The notes under the pieces were generated by a model. It made no database searches and was not told the DNA's origin. It saw nothing but the letters and a program-made list of their open reading frames with translations. Below are positions 1 to 7,878 of a DNA stretch of 16,302 nucleotides, one piece after another. How positions within the stretch are numbered: position 1 is the first letter of the stretch; each line of letters begins with the position of its first letter. A program made the translations under genes and the position numbers. Origin of the DNA: Deltaproteobacteria bacterium (GTDB lineage Bacteria; Myxococcota_A; UBA9160); contig DOUU01000215.1 of NCBI GenBank assembly GCA_003520425.1, forward strand, positions 1 through 16,302, given 5' to 3'.

Positions 1-302
1 GCGTCGTCCATGCTCAGGCCCACAAACCAGCGGAACAGCAGGTTGTAGTCGAGCTGCTCCATCAGCTGCCGCTCGCTACGGATCGTGTAAAGAACCTGCA
101 ACAACAGAGCCCGCAGCAGCTTCTCCGGAGCGATCGACGGTCGCCCCGTCCTCGCATACAGATGGCTGAACCGCGGCGAGAGCTCGCTCAGGGCCTGATC
201 CACCATCGCTCGGATCGGTCGCAACGGGTGGTCCCGCGGTACACGCTTCTCCGGCGAGATGTAGCTCCACATGCCTTGCTGCTTCTGATCGTCACCTCGC
301 AT
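1..302 (-). CDS. IS5-family transposase, N-terminal part (cut by window edge)
   Basis: The minus strand reads from ATG at 302-300 without a stop to the window edge, giving about 100 residues. The product begins MRGDDQKQQGMW and includes RVPRDHPLRPIR, SPRFSHLYARTGRPSIAP, LLRALLLQVLYTIRSERQL and ending LDYNLLFRWFVGLSMDD. This is the characteristic N-terminal region of IS5-type DDE transposases; the SER-LMEQL-YNLLFRWFVGL stretch is a hallmark of the group. The catalytic DDE residues would lie beyond the window and cannot be judged, so whether the copy is intact is unknown. The enzyme would cut and move its own element. A likely element end lies about 50-70 bases upstream at 351-371. Identification is from remembered family sequence. 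Confidence 0.88.
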   Translation of the reverse strand, partial: MRGDDQKQQGMWSYISPEKRVPRDHPLRPIRAMVDQALSELSPRFSHLYARTGRPSIAPEKLLRALLLQVLYTIRSERQLMEQLDYNLLFRWFVGLSMDD

Positions 303-350
303 GCCCTCACCCCCTCACGGGCTTGTATCATCCCAGAGGGGTTGAGCAAG

Positions 351-371
351 CGTTTTTCCGCAGCCTGCTAG
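351..371. repeat. Putative terminal end of the IS5-type element
   Basis: About 50 bases upstream of the transposase start lies a T-run followed by CCGCAGCCTGCTAG. Read inwards on the minus strand this is CTAGCAGGCTGCGGAAAAAC, a style of terminus common in IS5-type elements. CTAG at 368-371 fits a YTAR-like target of the kind IS5 relatives duplicate. The opposite end is outside the window, so the inverted repeat pair and the target duplication cannot be confirmed. Confidence 0.45.
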
Positions 372-633
372 AGCGGAACCATGAGATTGAGTTGTGCGGC
401 CCCACGAGTAGGCACCGGGCTCAAGGAGCATTCTTTGCAACAAGCAGGGAGGAGATTTGGCAAGGGGCATCGCAGGCGGAGGAGGCGAGGGCGAAGCCCG
501 CGAAAGTGCGCGGCGACGCCGCCGGGTCTACTTCTCCTGAATGGATCACCGCCAACCCAGCTCCGACGCTTCGTTCGGATGCTCTCAAGTTAGAGGTCTG
601 TTGAGGCGATGATCCATCAGGGAAGGAGTGCTC
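372..633. other. Non-coding stretch between IS end and lipoprotein operon
   Basis: No convincing gene is seen. Short open frames on the plus strand are rich in Arg and Ala with no family features. A ribosome binding site, GGAAGGAG at 621-628, lies at the right end and serves the next gene. An 8-base inverted pair, ATGGATCA (541-548) and TGATCCAT (610-617), is present but may be chance. The promoter of the four-gene operon should lie here; I could not pick a clear -35/-10 pair. Confidence 0.5.
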
Positions 634-1050
634 GTGGGAGAGGGCCGTGGCATCGCGAGATCGCTGAGGAAGATCCTCGCCTTTGCCCTGCTTATTTCAG
701 TTGCGGCTTGCCACCGCAGCGCGGACGTTTTGCCGCCGGCTGTACAAGGTACGTGGACGACATCTACTCCAGCCTACCGCGATCGGTACCTGCGACTTGC
801 GGATCGCACGATCGAGTTCGGCCTCGGCGGCAATGAAATCGATGTGCACGGGATCCGCCGCGTCGATGCGGAAGAGATGGTGGACGGGAGCGGCCTTTAC
901 ACCATTCAGTATCTCACGGACGAGGGCGACACGCTGTCGCTACGCTTCCTCTACCGCCCCGGCAATCCACCCACGCTCAAGCTCGATCACCAGGATGCGA
1001 TCTGGACGCAGTCGAAGACCGCTACTCCCACGAGAGGATCTGCGCCGTGA
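634..1050 (+). CDS. Small lipoprotein, function unknown
   Basis: A 138-residue protein with a short basic start, a hydrophobic stretch (about residues 13-23) and a lipobox ending V-A-A-C, with the lipidated Cys at about residue 26. It is therefore predicted to be exported and lipid-anchored. The mature part is predicted beta-rich, with VQGTW near its start and alternating polar/apolar strands, like small lipocalin-like or DUF lipoproteins, but no family is recognised. GTG at 634 is chosen because GGAAGGAG at 621-628 sits 5 bases upstream; an in-frame GTG at 628 lies inside that site. The stop overlaps the next start in GTGA (1047-1050), implying translational coupling and a shared process with the HAMP protein, pseudopilin and HD-GYP receptor that follow. 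Confidence 0.75.
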   Translation: MGEGRGIARSLRKILAFALLISVAACHRSADVLPPAVQGTWTTSTPAYRDRYLRLADRTIEFGLGGNEIDVHGIRRVDAEEMVDGSGLYTIQYLTDEGDTLSLRFLYRPGNPPTLKLDHQDAIWTQSKTATPTRGSAP

Positions 1051-1643
1051 GACTCTCCCTTACAATCTCCCAGCGGAAGTTTCTCGTTCGCCTCTTTCTC
1101 GCTGCAACCGGATCGACAATCGTGTTCGCATTGGTCATTGCTGCTGCCATGTTCGCTCCGCTCATCGCACGCATGGAGAGCGGCGTGCCATCGTCCCGCG
1201 AGATGCTGGTTCTTGCCGATCGGCTGTTGACCCTTCATGCTCGATACTGGCCGGTTGTCTTCGCGTCGCTTGCAGCTGTGTGTGGAAGTTCTCTCCTGCT
1301 CTTCGCGCGTATGACCGCCCCGCTCGTGCGCTTCTTGCGCTGCTTCCAAAGCATCACGAATGGGGAGCTGCCGCACCCCGTCCAGCTTCGCCGCAGTGAC
1401 TATCTGAGGGATGAGGCCAAGGCACTGAATAGCATGATCGTTAGTCTCGGAGCTTTTCTGGACGACCTGAGAGACCACAGCGACGCCATTCACCGGGCGC
1501 TTGCCGAGCTCCTCGCTCACGATGGCAACGGCCCCACCGGAAACCTCACCGCGCACCTCGCCCAGCTTGAAGCGCTCGACAAGTCGCTTCGGGAGACCCT
1601 CGCCCGGTTCCGCCAGGCACCGTCGAGAAGTACGAACCTCTGA
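1047..1643 (+). CDS. Two-helix membrane protein with HAMP-like linker, no output domain
   Basis: A 198-residue protein with GTG start overlapping the lipoprotein stop. Hydrophobic helices lie at about residues 14-39 and 69-87, flanking a short extracytoplasmic loop of about 30 residues. After the second helix comes a HAMP-like segment (about 88-140): a conserved-type proline (P92 in TAPLVRF), then D122-E123 and LNSM, matching the usual P...DE...L-N-x-M pattern. The last 60 residues are predicted helical or coiled coil (HLAQLEALDKSLRETLARF). There is no kinase, methyl-acceptor or cyclase domain, so it looks like a stand-alone HAMP adaptor. It may pair with the HAMP of the HD-GYP receptor two genes downstream; that is inference. 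The stop overlaps the next ATG by one base (TGATG). Confidence 0.8.
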   Translation: MRLSLTISQRKFLVRLFLAATGSTIVFALVIAAAMFAPLIARMESGVPSSREMLVLADRLLTLHARYWPVVFASLAAVCGSSLLLFARMTAPLVRFLRCFQSITNGELPHPVQLRRSDYLRDEAKALNSMIVSLGAFLDDLRDHSDAIHRALAELLAHDGNGPTGNLTAHLAQLEALDKSLRETLARFRQAPSRSTNL

Positions 1644-2107
1644 TGAGTCCTCGGTCTTGCTCGAGTACCGCAGGTATCACGCTGCTCGAGCTGCTCTTCG
1701 TTCTTGCCATCATCTCAACACTGGTTGCGCTCGCACAGACCGGCTACAGCTCCTACCGCAACACAGTCGCAATCGCGCAAGCGATCTCGGATATCGAGAG
1801 CATCTCCTCTGCCATCAATCACGGGACCCTCACCGAGGGCTTACCGCCGCCTCCCACGCTCGCCTCCATCGGAATGGATGGCATGCTCGATCCCTGGGGT
1901 AATCCCTATCAGTACATCAACCATTCGCTCGCTCCAAAGGGCCAATGGCGGAAGGATCGGTTCATCGTTCCCATCAACTCCGACTATGACCTCTACAGCA
2001 TGGGGCCTGACGGAGAGAGCGTAGCCCCGCTCACGGCCAAGGCGTCCCAAGACGACATTATCCGTGCGAACGACGGCGCGTACGTGGGTCCGGCTTCGGG
2101 CTATTGA
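1643..2107 (+). CDS. GspG-like prepilin/pseudopilin
   Basis: A 154-residue protein with a class III signal peptide: short leader, cleavage after G11, then ITLLELLFVLAIISTLVALA with Glu at mature position 5, needed for N-methylation and assembly. The globular part carries DPWGNPYQY (83-91), DYDLYSMGPDGE (114-125) and DDIIRAND (137-144), the conserved C-terminal pattern of GspG-type major pseudopilins that supplies calcium ligands. It would be processed by a prepilin peptidase and assembled by a type II secretion or type IV pilus machine. None of those machine genes (GspD/E/F/O) is in the window, so it is an orphan. It is embedded between a HAMP protein and a c-di-GMP phosphodiesterase, with overlapping ends on both sides, pointing to a signalling-linked role. 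Confidence 0.87.
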   Translation: MSPRSCSSTAGITLLELLFVLAIISTLVALAQTGYSSYRNTVAIAQAISDIESISSAINHGTLTEGLPPPPTLASIGMDGMLDPWGNPYQYINHSLAPKGQWRKDRFIVPINSDYDLYSMGPDGESVAPLTAKASQDDIIRANDGAYVGPASGY

Positions 2108-2151
2108 GCCCGCCCGCGATCCGCTCAACAGGAACCAACGGGTCGGAACGA

Positions 2152-4791
2152 ATGCAGATCGCGGGAGTCCGATTCGAAGCACGCTTCCTACGAACCCGCG
2201 TCGCGCGGCGCATCTTCTTGTTATTCGTGGTCTGCGCTCTTCTACCTGTCGGCGCCTTCGCAGCGCTCGCCTATCGGCAGGTCACCACGCAGCTGGAGCG
2301 CGACGCGCGCGACGAACTCCACGCTGAGGCGAAGGCTCTTGGAATGTCTACCTACGAACGGATCTTGCTTCTCGACGCGGCGTTGCGCCTCGCTGGAGCT
2401 GCGCTCGCTGGCGACCCCGCACGATCCGTTGCAGATGTTCTGAGAGTCCTCCCCAATTCGATGCGTGAGCAGCTCCACAGTGTCGCGGTCGTGCCGGGGG
2501 CCTTGGCCACGGATCCAGACACGCCGCCCGTGGGCCTTCCTGCCCTGACTCCTGAGGAACGGAGCCAACTTGCCAAGGGCGAGACGCTCCTTCAGGTTGG
2601 ATCTTCTGACACGCAACTTCGATTATTCCTTGTACGCGCGCTGCTGGATCACGGAACCGACGTCATCGAGGCCCAAATCGAACCTTCCTTCATCTTCGAT
2701 CCGACCTCGCTCCGAGAAGCCTCTCACCTGATCGTCGTGGATTCAGCCGGCCGATTGATCTTCTCGGACCTTGTTCCGGCATTCAGCCCAGAGGCACTGG
2801 CTGAACTCGGGCGGCAGGCGAAGCGACAACAGGTCGTTTCCTGGGAGGGATCCCAGGACAGACAGCTTGCAGGCTGTTGGGACCTGTATTTATGGGGAGG
2901 CTTTCACCTGAAGCCAACGTGGACGGTCATCGTGACCCGGCCCGAGGCAGACATCCTCGGCCCGCTGCATGAGTTTCGCAAGATCTTCCCGCTCGTGGCA
3001 TTGCTCTCGGTTTGGATCGTGCTTCTCCTTAGCCTCTCACAGATCAGACGCAGCCTCATCCCGATCGAGCTCCTAAGCGCTGCAACCGCGCGAATCGCCG
3101 CCCGCGATCTGAACGCACGTGTCGGGATCGACTCCGGCGACGAGTTCCAGGACCTCGGCAATTCGTTCAATCAGATGGCGCAGAGGATCTCCCAGCACGT
3201 GACCAGCATGGGGATGGTCAACACGATCGGCGCTGCCCTGTCCGCAGAGCGTGATACGAACCGATTGCTAGATCTCATCATCCAAGGCGCGATGCGCCTC
3301 TCCCACGCGCAGGCAGGAGCGCTCTATCTTCTCGCTCCAGACGGCGAGCTCACGCTCATGCTCCTGCGGACGGCGGAGGCTGAGCCGGACGGGCGAGGCC
3401 CGGCTTTGGCACCGAAGCCGAGCCCGCTCGCGAAACGCCTCGCAGAGCAAGCAGCAAGATCAGGCCAGAGAATCGAACACGAGGCCACCGAGTCCGCCGG
3501 AGAGCCGCGCAGCGCAAGCCGCCCGGGTGCTGAAGCCTCGACTGGATGCGTCTTTCTCACGATTCCTCTCCGCAATCACGAGCACGAGATCATCGGCGTC
3601 CTTCAACTCATCAACGGTCTTGATCCCAAGAACGACCCAGTCCACGCCTTCTCCGACGAGGATCGCGAGGTTGCCCAGTCTCTCGCCTCGCAGGCTGCGG
3701 TTGCCCTCACCAAGCAGCGCTTGGTCGATTCCTTCAAGGCCCTCTTCGAGGGCCTGATCCAGCTCATTGTCCGGGCGATCGACGAGAAGTCTCCCTATAC
3801 CGGGGATCACTGCCGCCGAGTACCGATCCTCACCGAACTCATTGCGCAGGCGGCCTGCGACGCCACGGAAGGACCGCTCAAGAGCTTCTCGCTCACGGAC
3901 GAGGAGCGATATGAGCTGCGGATCGGAGCGCTCCTGCACGACTGCGGCAAAGTCACAACTCCCGTCCACATCGTAGACAAAGCCACGAAACTCGAAGCGC
4001 TTTTTGATCGCATCCAGCTTGTGGACACGCGCTTCGAGGTCCTGAAACGCGATGCAGAGATCCGGATGCTGCGGAGACTCGCAGGGCTCGACGAGGCCTC
4101 AATCCCGTTGCAGGGTGACGCGGGGACTCAACTCGCTCGAGAGCTGCATCAGCTCGACGAAGAACGGGCGTTCTTGCGGGCGTGCAACATTGGAAGCGAA
4201 GGCATGGACGCACGCGACATCGAGCGGGTAAAGGTGATCGCTGCGAGGCATCGCTGGCGGAGCCCGGACGGAGAGGAGAGAGCCTTCCTCTCGCCCGAGG
4301 AGGTAGGGAATCTCACCGTCACGCACGGCACACTAAACGAGCAGGAGCGGGAGATCATCAACCACCATGTTATCGCCACTATCAACATGCTCCAAGATCT
4401 TCCCTACCCGAAGTCGCTCCGCCGTGTACCTGCGATCGCGGGTGCTCACCATGAACGTCTCGACGGTTCGGGCTACCCGCAAGGGCTCCACGGCTCTCAG
4501 GTCTCGATGCAAGCACGAATTCTTGGATTGGCCGACGTCTTTGAGGCGCTGACTGCGAAAGATCGCCCGTATAAGAAGGGTCGGTCCCTGCGAGAGGCGC
4601 TGTCGATTCTCCGTGCCATGAGAGACCAGAACCAGATCGATTCCGATCTCTTCGATCTCTTCGTGGGCCAGAAGATCTACCTGCGCTATGCGATGGAGTG
4701 CCTTGATCCCGAACAGATTGACGAAGAAGAGCTGGACGATGCGGCTCAACGGGGTGTGCCGGAGATCGGCACGCGATTCCCCCGGAGATGA
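2152..4791 (+). CDS. Membrane receptor HAMP-GAF-HD-GYP, predicted c-di-GMP phosphodiesterase
   Basis: An 879-residue receptor. Order: transmembrane helix about 20-41; extracytoplasmic sensor about 42-277; second helix about 278-298; HAMP about 299-350; GAF about 355-520; HD-GYP about 545-830. Active-site motifs are present: H553 in YTGDH, H596-D597 in HDCGK, H738-H739, and HHERLDGSGYP at 766-776, so it should hydrolyse cyclic-di-GMP at the inner membrane. The interval between HDCGK and HHERLDGSGYP is about 165 residues, roughly 100 longer than in compact HD-GYP domains, with a charged helical insert. ATG 2152 has a weak GGA upstream; TTG 2104 overlaps the pseudopilin stop (TTGA) and would add 16 residues, so the start is not certain. 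It closes the four-gene operon; the ligand of the sensor is unknown. Confidence 0.9.
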   Translation: MQIAGVRFEARFLRTRVARRIFLLFVVCALLPVGAFAALAYRQVTTQLERDARDELHAEAKALGMSTYERILLLDAALRLAGAALAGDPARSVADVLRVLPNSMREQLHSVAVVPGALATDPDTPPVGLPALTPEERSQLAKGETLLQVGSSDTQLRLFLVRALLDHGTDVIEAQIEPSFIFDPTSLREASHLIVVDSAGRLIFSDLVPAFSPEALAELGRQAKRQQVVSWEGSQDRQLAGCWDLYLWGGFHLKPTWTVIVTRPEADILGPLHEFRKIFPLVALLSVWIVLLLSLSQIRRSLIPIELLSAATARIAARDLNARVGIDSGDEFQDLGNSFNQMAQRISQHVTSMGMVNTIGAALSAERDTNRLLDLIIQGAMRLSHAQAGALYLLAPDGELTLMLLRTAEAEPDGRGPALAPKPSPLAKRLAEQAARSGQRIEHEATESAGEPRSASRPGAEASTGCVFLTIPLRNHEHEIIGVLQLINGLDPKNDPVHAFSDEDREVAQSLASQAAVALTKQRLVDSFKALFEGLIQLIVRAIDEKSPYTGDHCRRVPILTELIAQAACDATEGPLKSFSLTDEERYELRIGALLHDCGKVTTPVHIVDKATKLEALFDRIQLVDTRFEVLKRDAEIRMLRRLAGLDEASIPLQGDAGTQLARELHQLDEERAFLRACNIGSEGMDARDIERVKVIAARHRWRSPDGEERAFLSPEEVGNLTVTHGTLNEQEREIINHHVIATINMLQDLPYPKSLRRVPAIAGAHHERLDGSGYPQGLHGSQVSMQARILGLADVFEALTAKDRPYKKGRSLREALSILRAMRDQNQIDSDLFDLFVGQKIYLRYAMECLDPEQIDEEELDDAAQRGVPEIGTRFPRR

Positions 4792-5309
4792 GATGTCGTC
4801 ATGCGCGGCTCTCCATGGAATGCCTCACGAACTCTGCTCCACCCCGAATCCGTTTCCAACCCTCGTTCATCCCACCATCGAGAAGCCGCAATGCCTTTCC
4901 GCGGGAGCGCGACAGGAGCAAACCCAGCGGACCGCTCTTCCACTTCCTGCGCTCTGGGTCGTCGCGCCTCGCAACCGTCGCGAATCGGCCTTGTTCGCCT
5001 CGTATTTCCCCCGGCCGATCGCCTTCTCCTTCCCGGCGAGCTCTTTTGGATTGCGGGGACACGGGACGGAGGCGCAGCACGCCCTTCGCCCGCTCGAGCG
5101 CAGTGCCAATCCGTGGGCCGTGCGAAGGGATGAGACTCGGAAAGCATCCAGGCAGCGCTTTTGCAGCTCTCGTTTTCAGCCGGCATTTTGAAGAGCCGAT
5201 TGACCCTCCATCGAACGCGCTGTAGTGATAGGAAGTCCAGTGCACGTGGCTGCAGAGCAGGCTCGGAAGCGCCATGAGGCAGATACCGCGAACACCCGGA
5301 GGAGATTCC
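4792..5309. other. Long non-coding stretch upstream of the P450 gene
   Basis: About 500 bases with no believable gene: the open frames on both strands have no family features and irregular composition. No rho-independent terminator for the HD-GYP operon was found. A possible promoter lies at 5200-5228 and a very strong ribosome binding site, GGAGGAG at 5298-5304, lies at the right end. Confidence 0.5.
5200..5228 (+). promoter_or_regulatory. Candidate sigma-70-type promoter for the P450 operon
   Basis: TTGACC at 5200-5205 matches the -35 consensus in five of six positions. It is followed after 17 bases by TAGTGA (5223-5228), a poor -10. Transcription would start near 5235, leaving a leader of about 75 bases before the P450 ATG. 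The weak -10 keeps this tentative. Confidence 0.3.
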
Positions 5310-6551
5310 ATGAAGCTCCGTGATGTCGATCTCACCGATCCCGATCTCTTTCAGCGCGGGACGCCGCACGAGATGTTCGCATTGTTGAGGCGCGACTCGC
5401 CCGTGTACTGGCACGAGGAGAAGCGCGGATCCGGTTTCTGGGCGATCACCAAGCACGCCGATCTCAAATGGATCTCGAAGCGGCCTGAGCTTTTCTCGTC
5501 CGCCGCGCAGGGGACGCTGCGCGACGACCCGCCCGCCGAAGCGCTTCCGCTGATTCGCAACATCATGCTCAATATGGATCCGCCCCAGCACCGTCAGTAC
5601 CGAAACCTCATCAATAAAGCCTTCACGCCGCGCATGGTGAACGAGCTCGTTCCCCATGTGAGAGAGATTGTGAAGCGCATCATCAATGGTGTAATCGAAA
5701 AGGGCGAGTGTGATTTTGTCGAAGAGGTCGCCGCCATCCTCCCCATGGAGGTGATCTGCGAGATGATGGGGGTGCCGGAGGAGGACCGTCGTCGCATCTA
5801 CGAGATTGGCAACTCCATGGTCGGCTTCGACGACCCCGAGCTCCAGCCCGACGGAAAGTTGCGCGAAATGACGGCAAACAGCGCGCAAGAGGCCTTCGGC
5901 CAGATGTTCGTCTATGCGAACAAGCTCCGCGAGAAGGCCCTGGCGCACCCCTCGAACGATCTGGCCACGGCGCTCCTCACCGTCGAGCTCGACGGGAAGA
6001 AGCTGTCTGAGCTGGAATTCTCCTACTTTTTCCTCCTTCTCCTCATTGCTGGAAACGAGACGACTCGCACGGTCACCACCAACGGGATGATCGCCCTGCT
6101 CGAGAACCCCGAGCAGCACGCGCTCCTGCAGCGAGACCTCTCCCTTGTCGATTCCGCTGTCGAGGAAATCTTGCGCTACGCGCCCGCTGTCCACACCTTC
6201 CGCCGCCAAGCAATGGCGGACGTGGAGCTCCGCGACAGGAAGATCCGCGCAGGCGACAAAGTGATGCTCTGGTATTCGTCGGTGAACCGCGATGAAGAAG
6301 TCTTCACTGACCCGAACAAGTTCGACATCCGTCGCTCGCCAAACGACCACCTGGCCTTTGGCATCGGCGAGCACTATTGCCTGGGCGCGAACCTCGCCCG
6401 CATGGAGCTGCAAGAGATCTTTCGCGCCATCGCGACGCACTTCCACGACATGGAGATGACGGCCCGACCTCGTCGCTTGCGCTCTACGTTCATCAACGGT
6501 GTGAAGGAGATGCGCGTTCGCTTCCGCCCCGGTGCTACACTGGAGACATGA
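5310..6551 (+). CDS. Cytochrome P450, bacterial soluble type
   Basis: A 413-residue soluble monooxygenase, usual length for bacterial P450s. Visible landmarks: NMDPPQHRQYR and FTPRM (helix C region); I-helix AGNETTR (247-253) with the acid-alcohol pair E250/T251-T252; K-helix E286-x-x-R289; heme-binding FGIGEHYCLG with the thiolate ligand C357. These resemble the CYP125/CYP142-like group acting on steroid side chains, terpenes or fatty chains, but the substrate cannot be assigned. ATG 5310 is chosen over an upstream start because GGAGGAG sits 5 bases before it. No ferredoxin or ferredoxin reductase is adjacent; instead the stop overlaps the ATG of a c-type cytochrome (ATGA), suggesting co-translation. 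Confidence 0.95.
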   Translation: MKLRDVDLTDPDLFQRGTPHEMFALLRRDSPVYWHEEKRGSGFWAITKHADLKWISKRPELFSSAAQGTLRDDPPAEALPLIRNIMLNMDPPQHRQYRNLINKAFTPRMVNELVPHVREIVKRIINGVIEKGECDFVEEVAAILPMEVICEMMGVPEEDRRRIYEIGNSMVGFDDPELQPDGKLREMTANSAQEAFGQMFVYANKLREKALAHPSNDLATALLTVELDGKKLSELEFSYFFLLLLIAGNETTRTVTTNGMIALLENPEQHALLQRDLSLVDSAVEEILRYAPAVHTFRRQAMADVELRDRKIRAGDKVMLWYSSVNRDEEVFTDPNKFDIRRSPNDHLAFGIGEHYCLGANLARMELQEIFRAIATHFHDMEMTARPRRLRSTFINGVKEMRVRFRPGATLET

Positions 6552-6958
6552 AGGCTGCTCCGCTTCTGGCTCTGGGAACGCTCCTGCTCAGTGCCGTCTC
6601 AGGCGGCTGCATCGACACGCACACGGAGGCGGTGCGCGGCAGCGAGCTCTACCGCCGTTACTGCGCCTCTTGCCATGGCGTCGACGGCCACGGCGACGGC
6701 CCTCTCGCCGCGTCACTCAGCCCGAAGCCGGCCGATCTCACCACGCTTGCAAAGCGCCATGGCGGAAAGTTCGACGAAACGGCGGTGATGATGATGATCG
6801 ACGGTCGCCTCCTCATCGCGCAACACGGCCCACGCGACATGCCCGTCTGGGGAGCCATCTTCGCCGAGCAGCACGTGGGCAAGCCCTTCGCCATGTACGG
6901 CCCGACGCTCGACGCGCGGGCGCTGGCGGACTACCTGCGCACGATCCAGGCGAACTGA
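6548..6958 (+). CDS. Exported single-heme c-type cytochrome
   Basis: A 136-residue protein with a signal peptide or lipoprotein-type leader (hydrophobic residues 4-18, SGGC at 18-21), a heme attachment motif C39-A-S-C42-H43 and a probable axial methionine M98 in RDMPVWG. The arrangement YCASCHGVDGHGDGPLA is typical of class I cytochrome c / CCC-type domains. It should lie in the periplasm or be lipid-anchored on its outer face, though the lipobox is imperfect (Ser rather than Leu/Val/Ile at -3). Its ATG overlaps the P450 stop. The P450 is cytosolic and this protein is exported, so direct electron transfer is doubtful; joint use in one oxidative pathway is more likely. No Shine-Dalgarno better than TGGAG is seen, consistent with coupling. 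Confidence 0.9.
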   Translation: MKAAPLLALGTLLLSAVSGGCIDTHTEAVRGSELYRRYCASCHGVDGHGDGPLAASLSPKPADLTTLAKRHGGKFDETAVMMMIDGRLLIAQHGPRDMPVWGAIFAEQHVGKPFAMYGPTLDARALADYLRTIQAN

Positions 6959-7038
6959 CGCCAGAGCGCCCGCGCCTAGGCTTCGAGCCCACCCGACGTC
7001 CCTAAAGGGCAGCAGCACGTTCTGCCGATTTCACCCGC

Positions 7039-7878
7039 ATGCGGAAAAAGGCGCGGAATATCGAGGGGGTGCCGCTGCTTACGTGGCTCCGGCGAGCACT
7101 TCCCGAGATCGCGGCCTCTGGTCTCGGTGATCGGCATGCCGGTCTGCTGAAGGATCCGACTCTTTCCCGCGCGCTCAAGGGGTCACTCCGAAAGCTGCGC
7201 GCCGAGCTGGAGAATCAGGATCCACGAGACGAGGCACAGCTTCGTGCGGTCGACACAATCGCAGCGGAGCTCGGGCTTCGGTCTTTTCGTGGCCGGCGTC
7301 TCGTGAAGGACAGGTTCGGCGGGGGATCAGCCGTCCATACCGCACGGCCCGCGAGGACGCAAAGCCAAGCGACGCCACAGGATGTGGGGGCTGATCCACT
7401 CGACGCTGTGCTTAGCGCGATCGCGAGCGTCCCGCTGCGCACAGCTTGGGAATGGTTTCGGCAAGGCATGCAGCTTGCGCACACACTGAGTTCTCCAGAG
7501 CGCGGACGGGCCGCCACAGCGGCCGGGCGGTCTCTTGCCCGGGACACCGCCGCTGCGCTCGCGAGGTTCAAGCGCCAAGGCAGCTCCAAGTGGACTCTAG
7601 AAGCTCGCGTGGTAGCGGACCTCGAGAGCCGGCTGGCTGCCCTGGCACTGCGGGACATGCGGGAGAGCTCCGATCCCCTCACGCCACGAGATGTAGGTCA
7701 AGCGGTCCTCGAGGCGATCGCGAGTCGCGCCGAGCCGCAGTTGGAGGGCTCTGAGCTCGTTCGAGCTGGGAGCGGCGAGCGACTGCAAATGCTCCGGCCG
7801 ATCGCTGACGAAAAATGCCCTCGCTGTGGCCACGATCCGGAGAGGTGTTTCGGCGCATTCGCGGACGAGGACGCCTGA
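7039..7878 (+). CDS. Hypothetical protein with C-terminal Cys/His cluster
   Basis: A 279-residue protein I do not recognise. It is predicted mostly helical and soluble, rich in Arg, Ala and Leu, with no signal peptide or membrane segment. Residues about 90-120 look like a flexible linker (Thr/Gln/Pro/Ala) between two helical halves. Near the C-terminus is C260-x2-C263-x-H265-x4-C270 (CPRCGHDPERC), a possible metal site such as a zinc knuckle. Base use at third positions fits coding in this frame better than the antisense frames. No clear ribosome binding site precedes ATG 7039, so the start may be different. It follows the cytochrome by 80 bases and precedes the Nudix gene by 173; neither neighbour indicates a role. 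Confidence 0.6.
   Translation: MRKKARNIEGVPLLTWLRRALPEIAASGLGDRHAGLLKDPTLSRALKGSLRKLRAELENQDPRDEAQLRAVDTIAAELGLRSFRGRRLVKDRFGGGSAVHTARPARTQSQATPQDVGADPLDAVLSAIASVPLRTAWEWFRQGMQLAHTLSSPERGRAATAAGRSLARDTAAALARFKRQGSSKWTLEARVVADLESRLAALALRDMRESSDPLTPRDVGQAVLEAIASRAEPQLEGSELVRAGSGERLQMLRPIADEKCPRCGHDPERCFGAFADEDA

Noticed and set aside
541..617. Eight-base inverted repeat ATGGATCA/TGATCCAT
   Set aside because: Short arms separated by 61 bases are expected by chance in a window of this size.
4746..6446. Long minus-strand open frame of 566 codons opposite the P450 gene
   Set aside because: It is antisense to a P450 with all motifs intact; the product is Val/Glu/His-rich with no family features, as expected from GC-rich codon mirroring.
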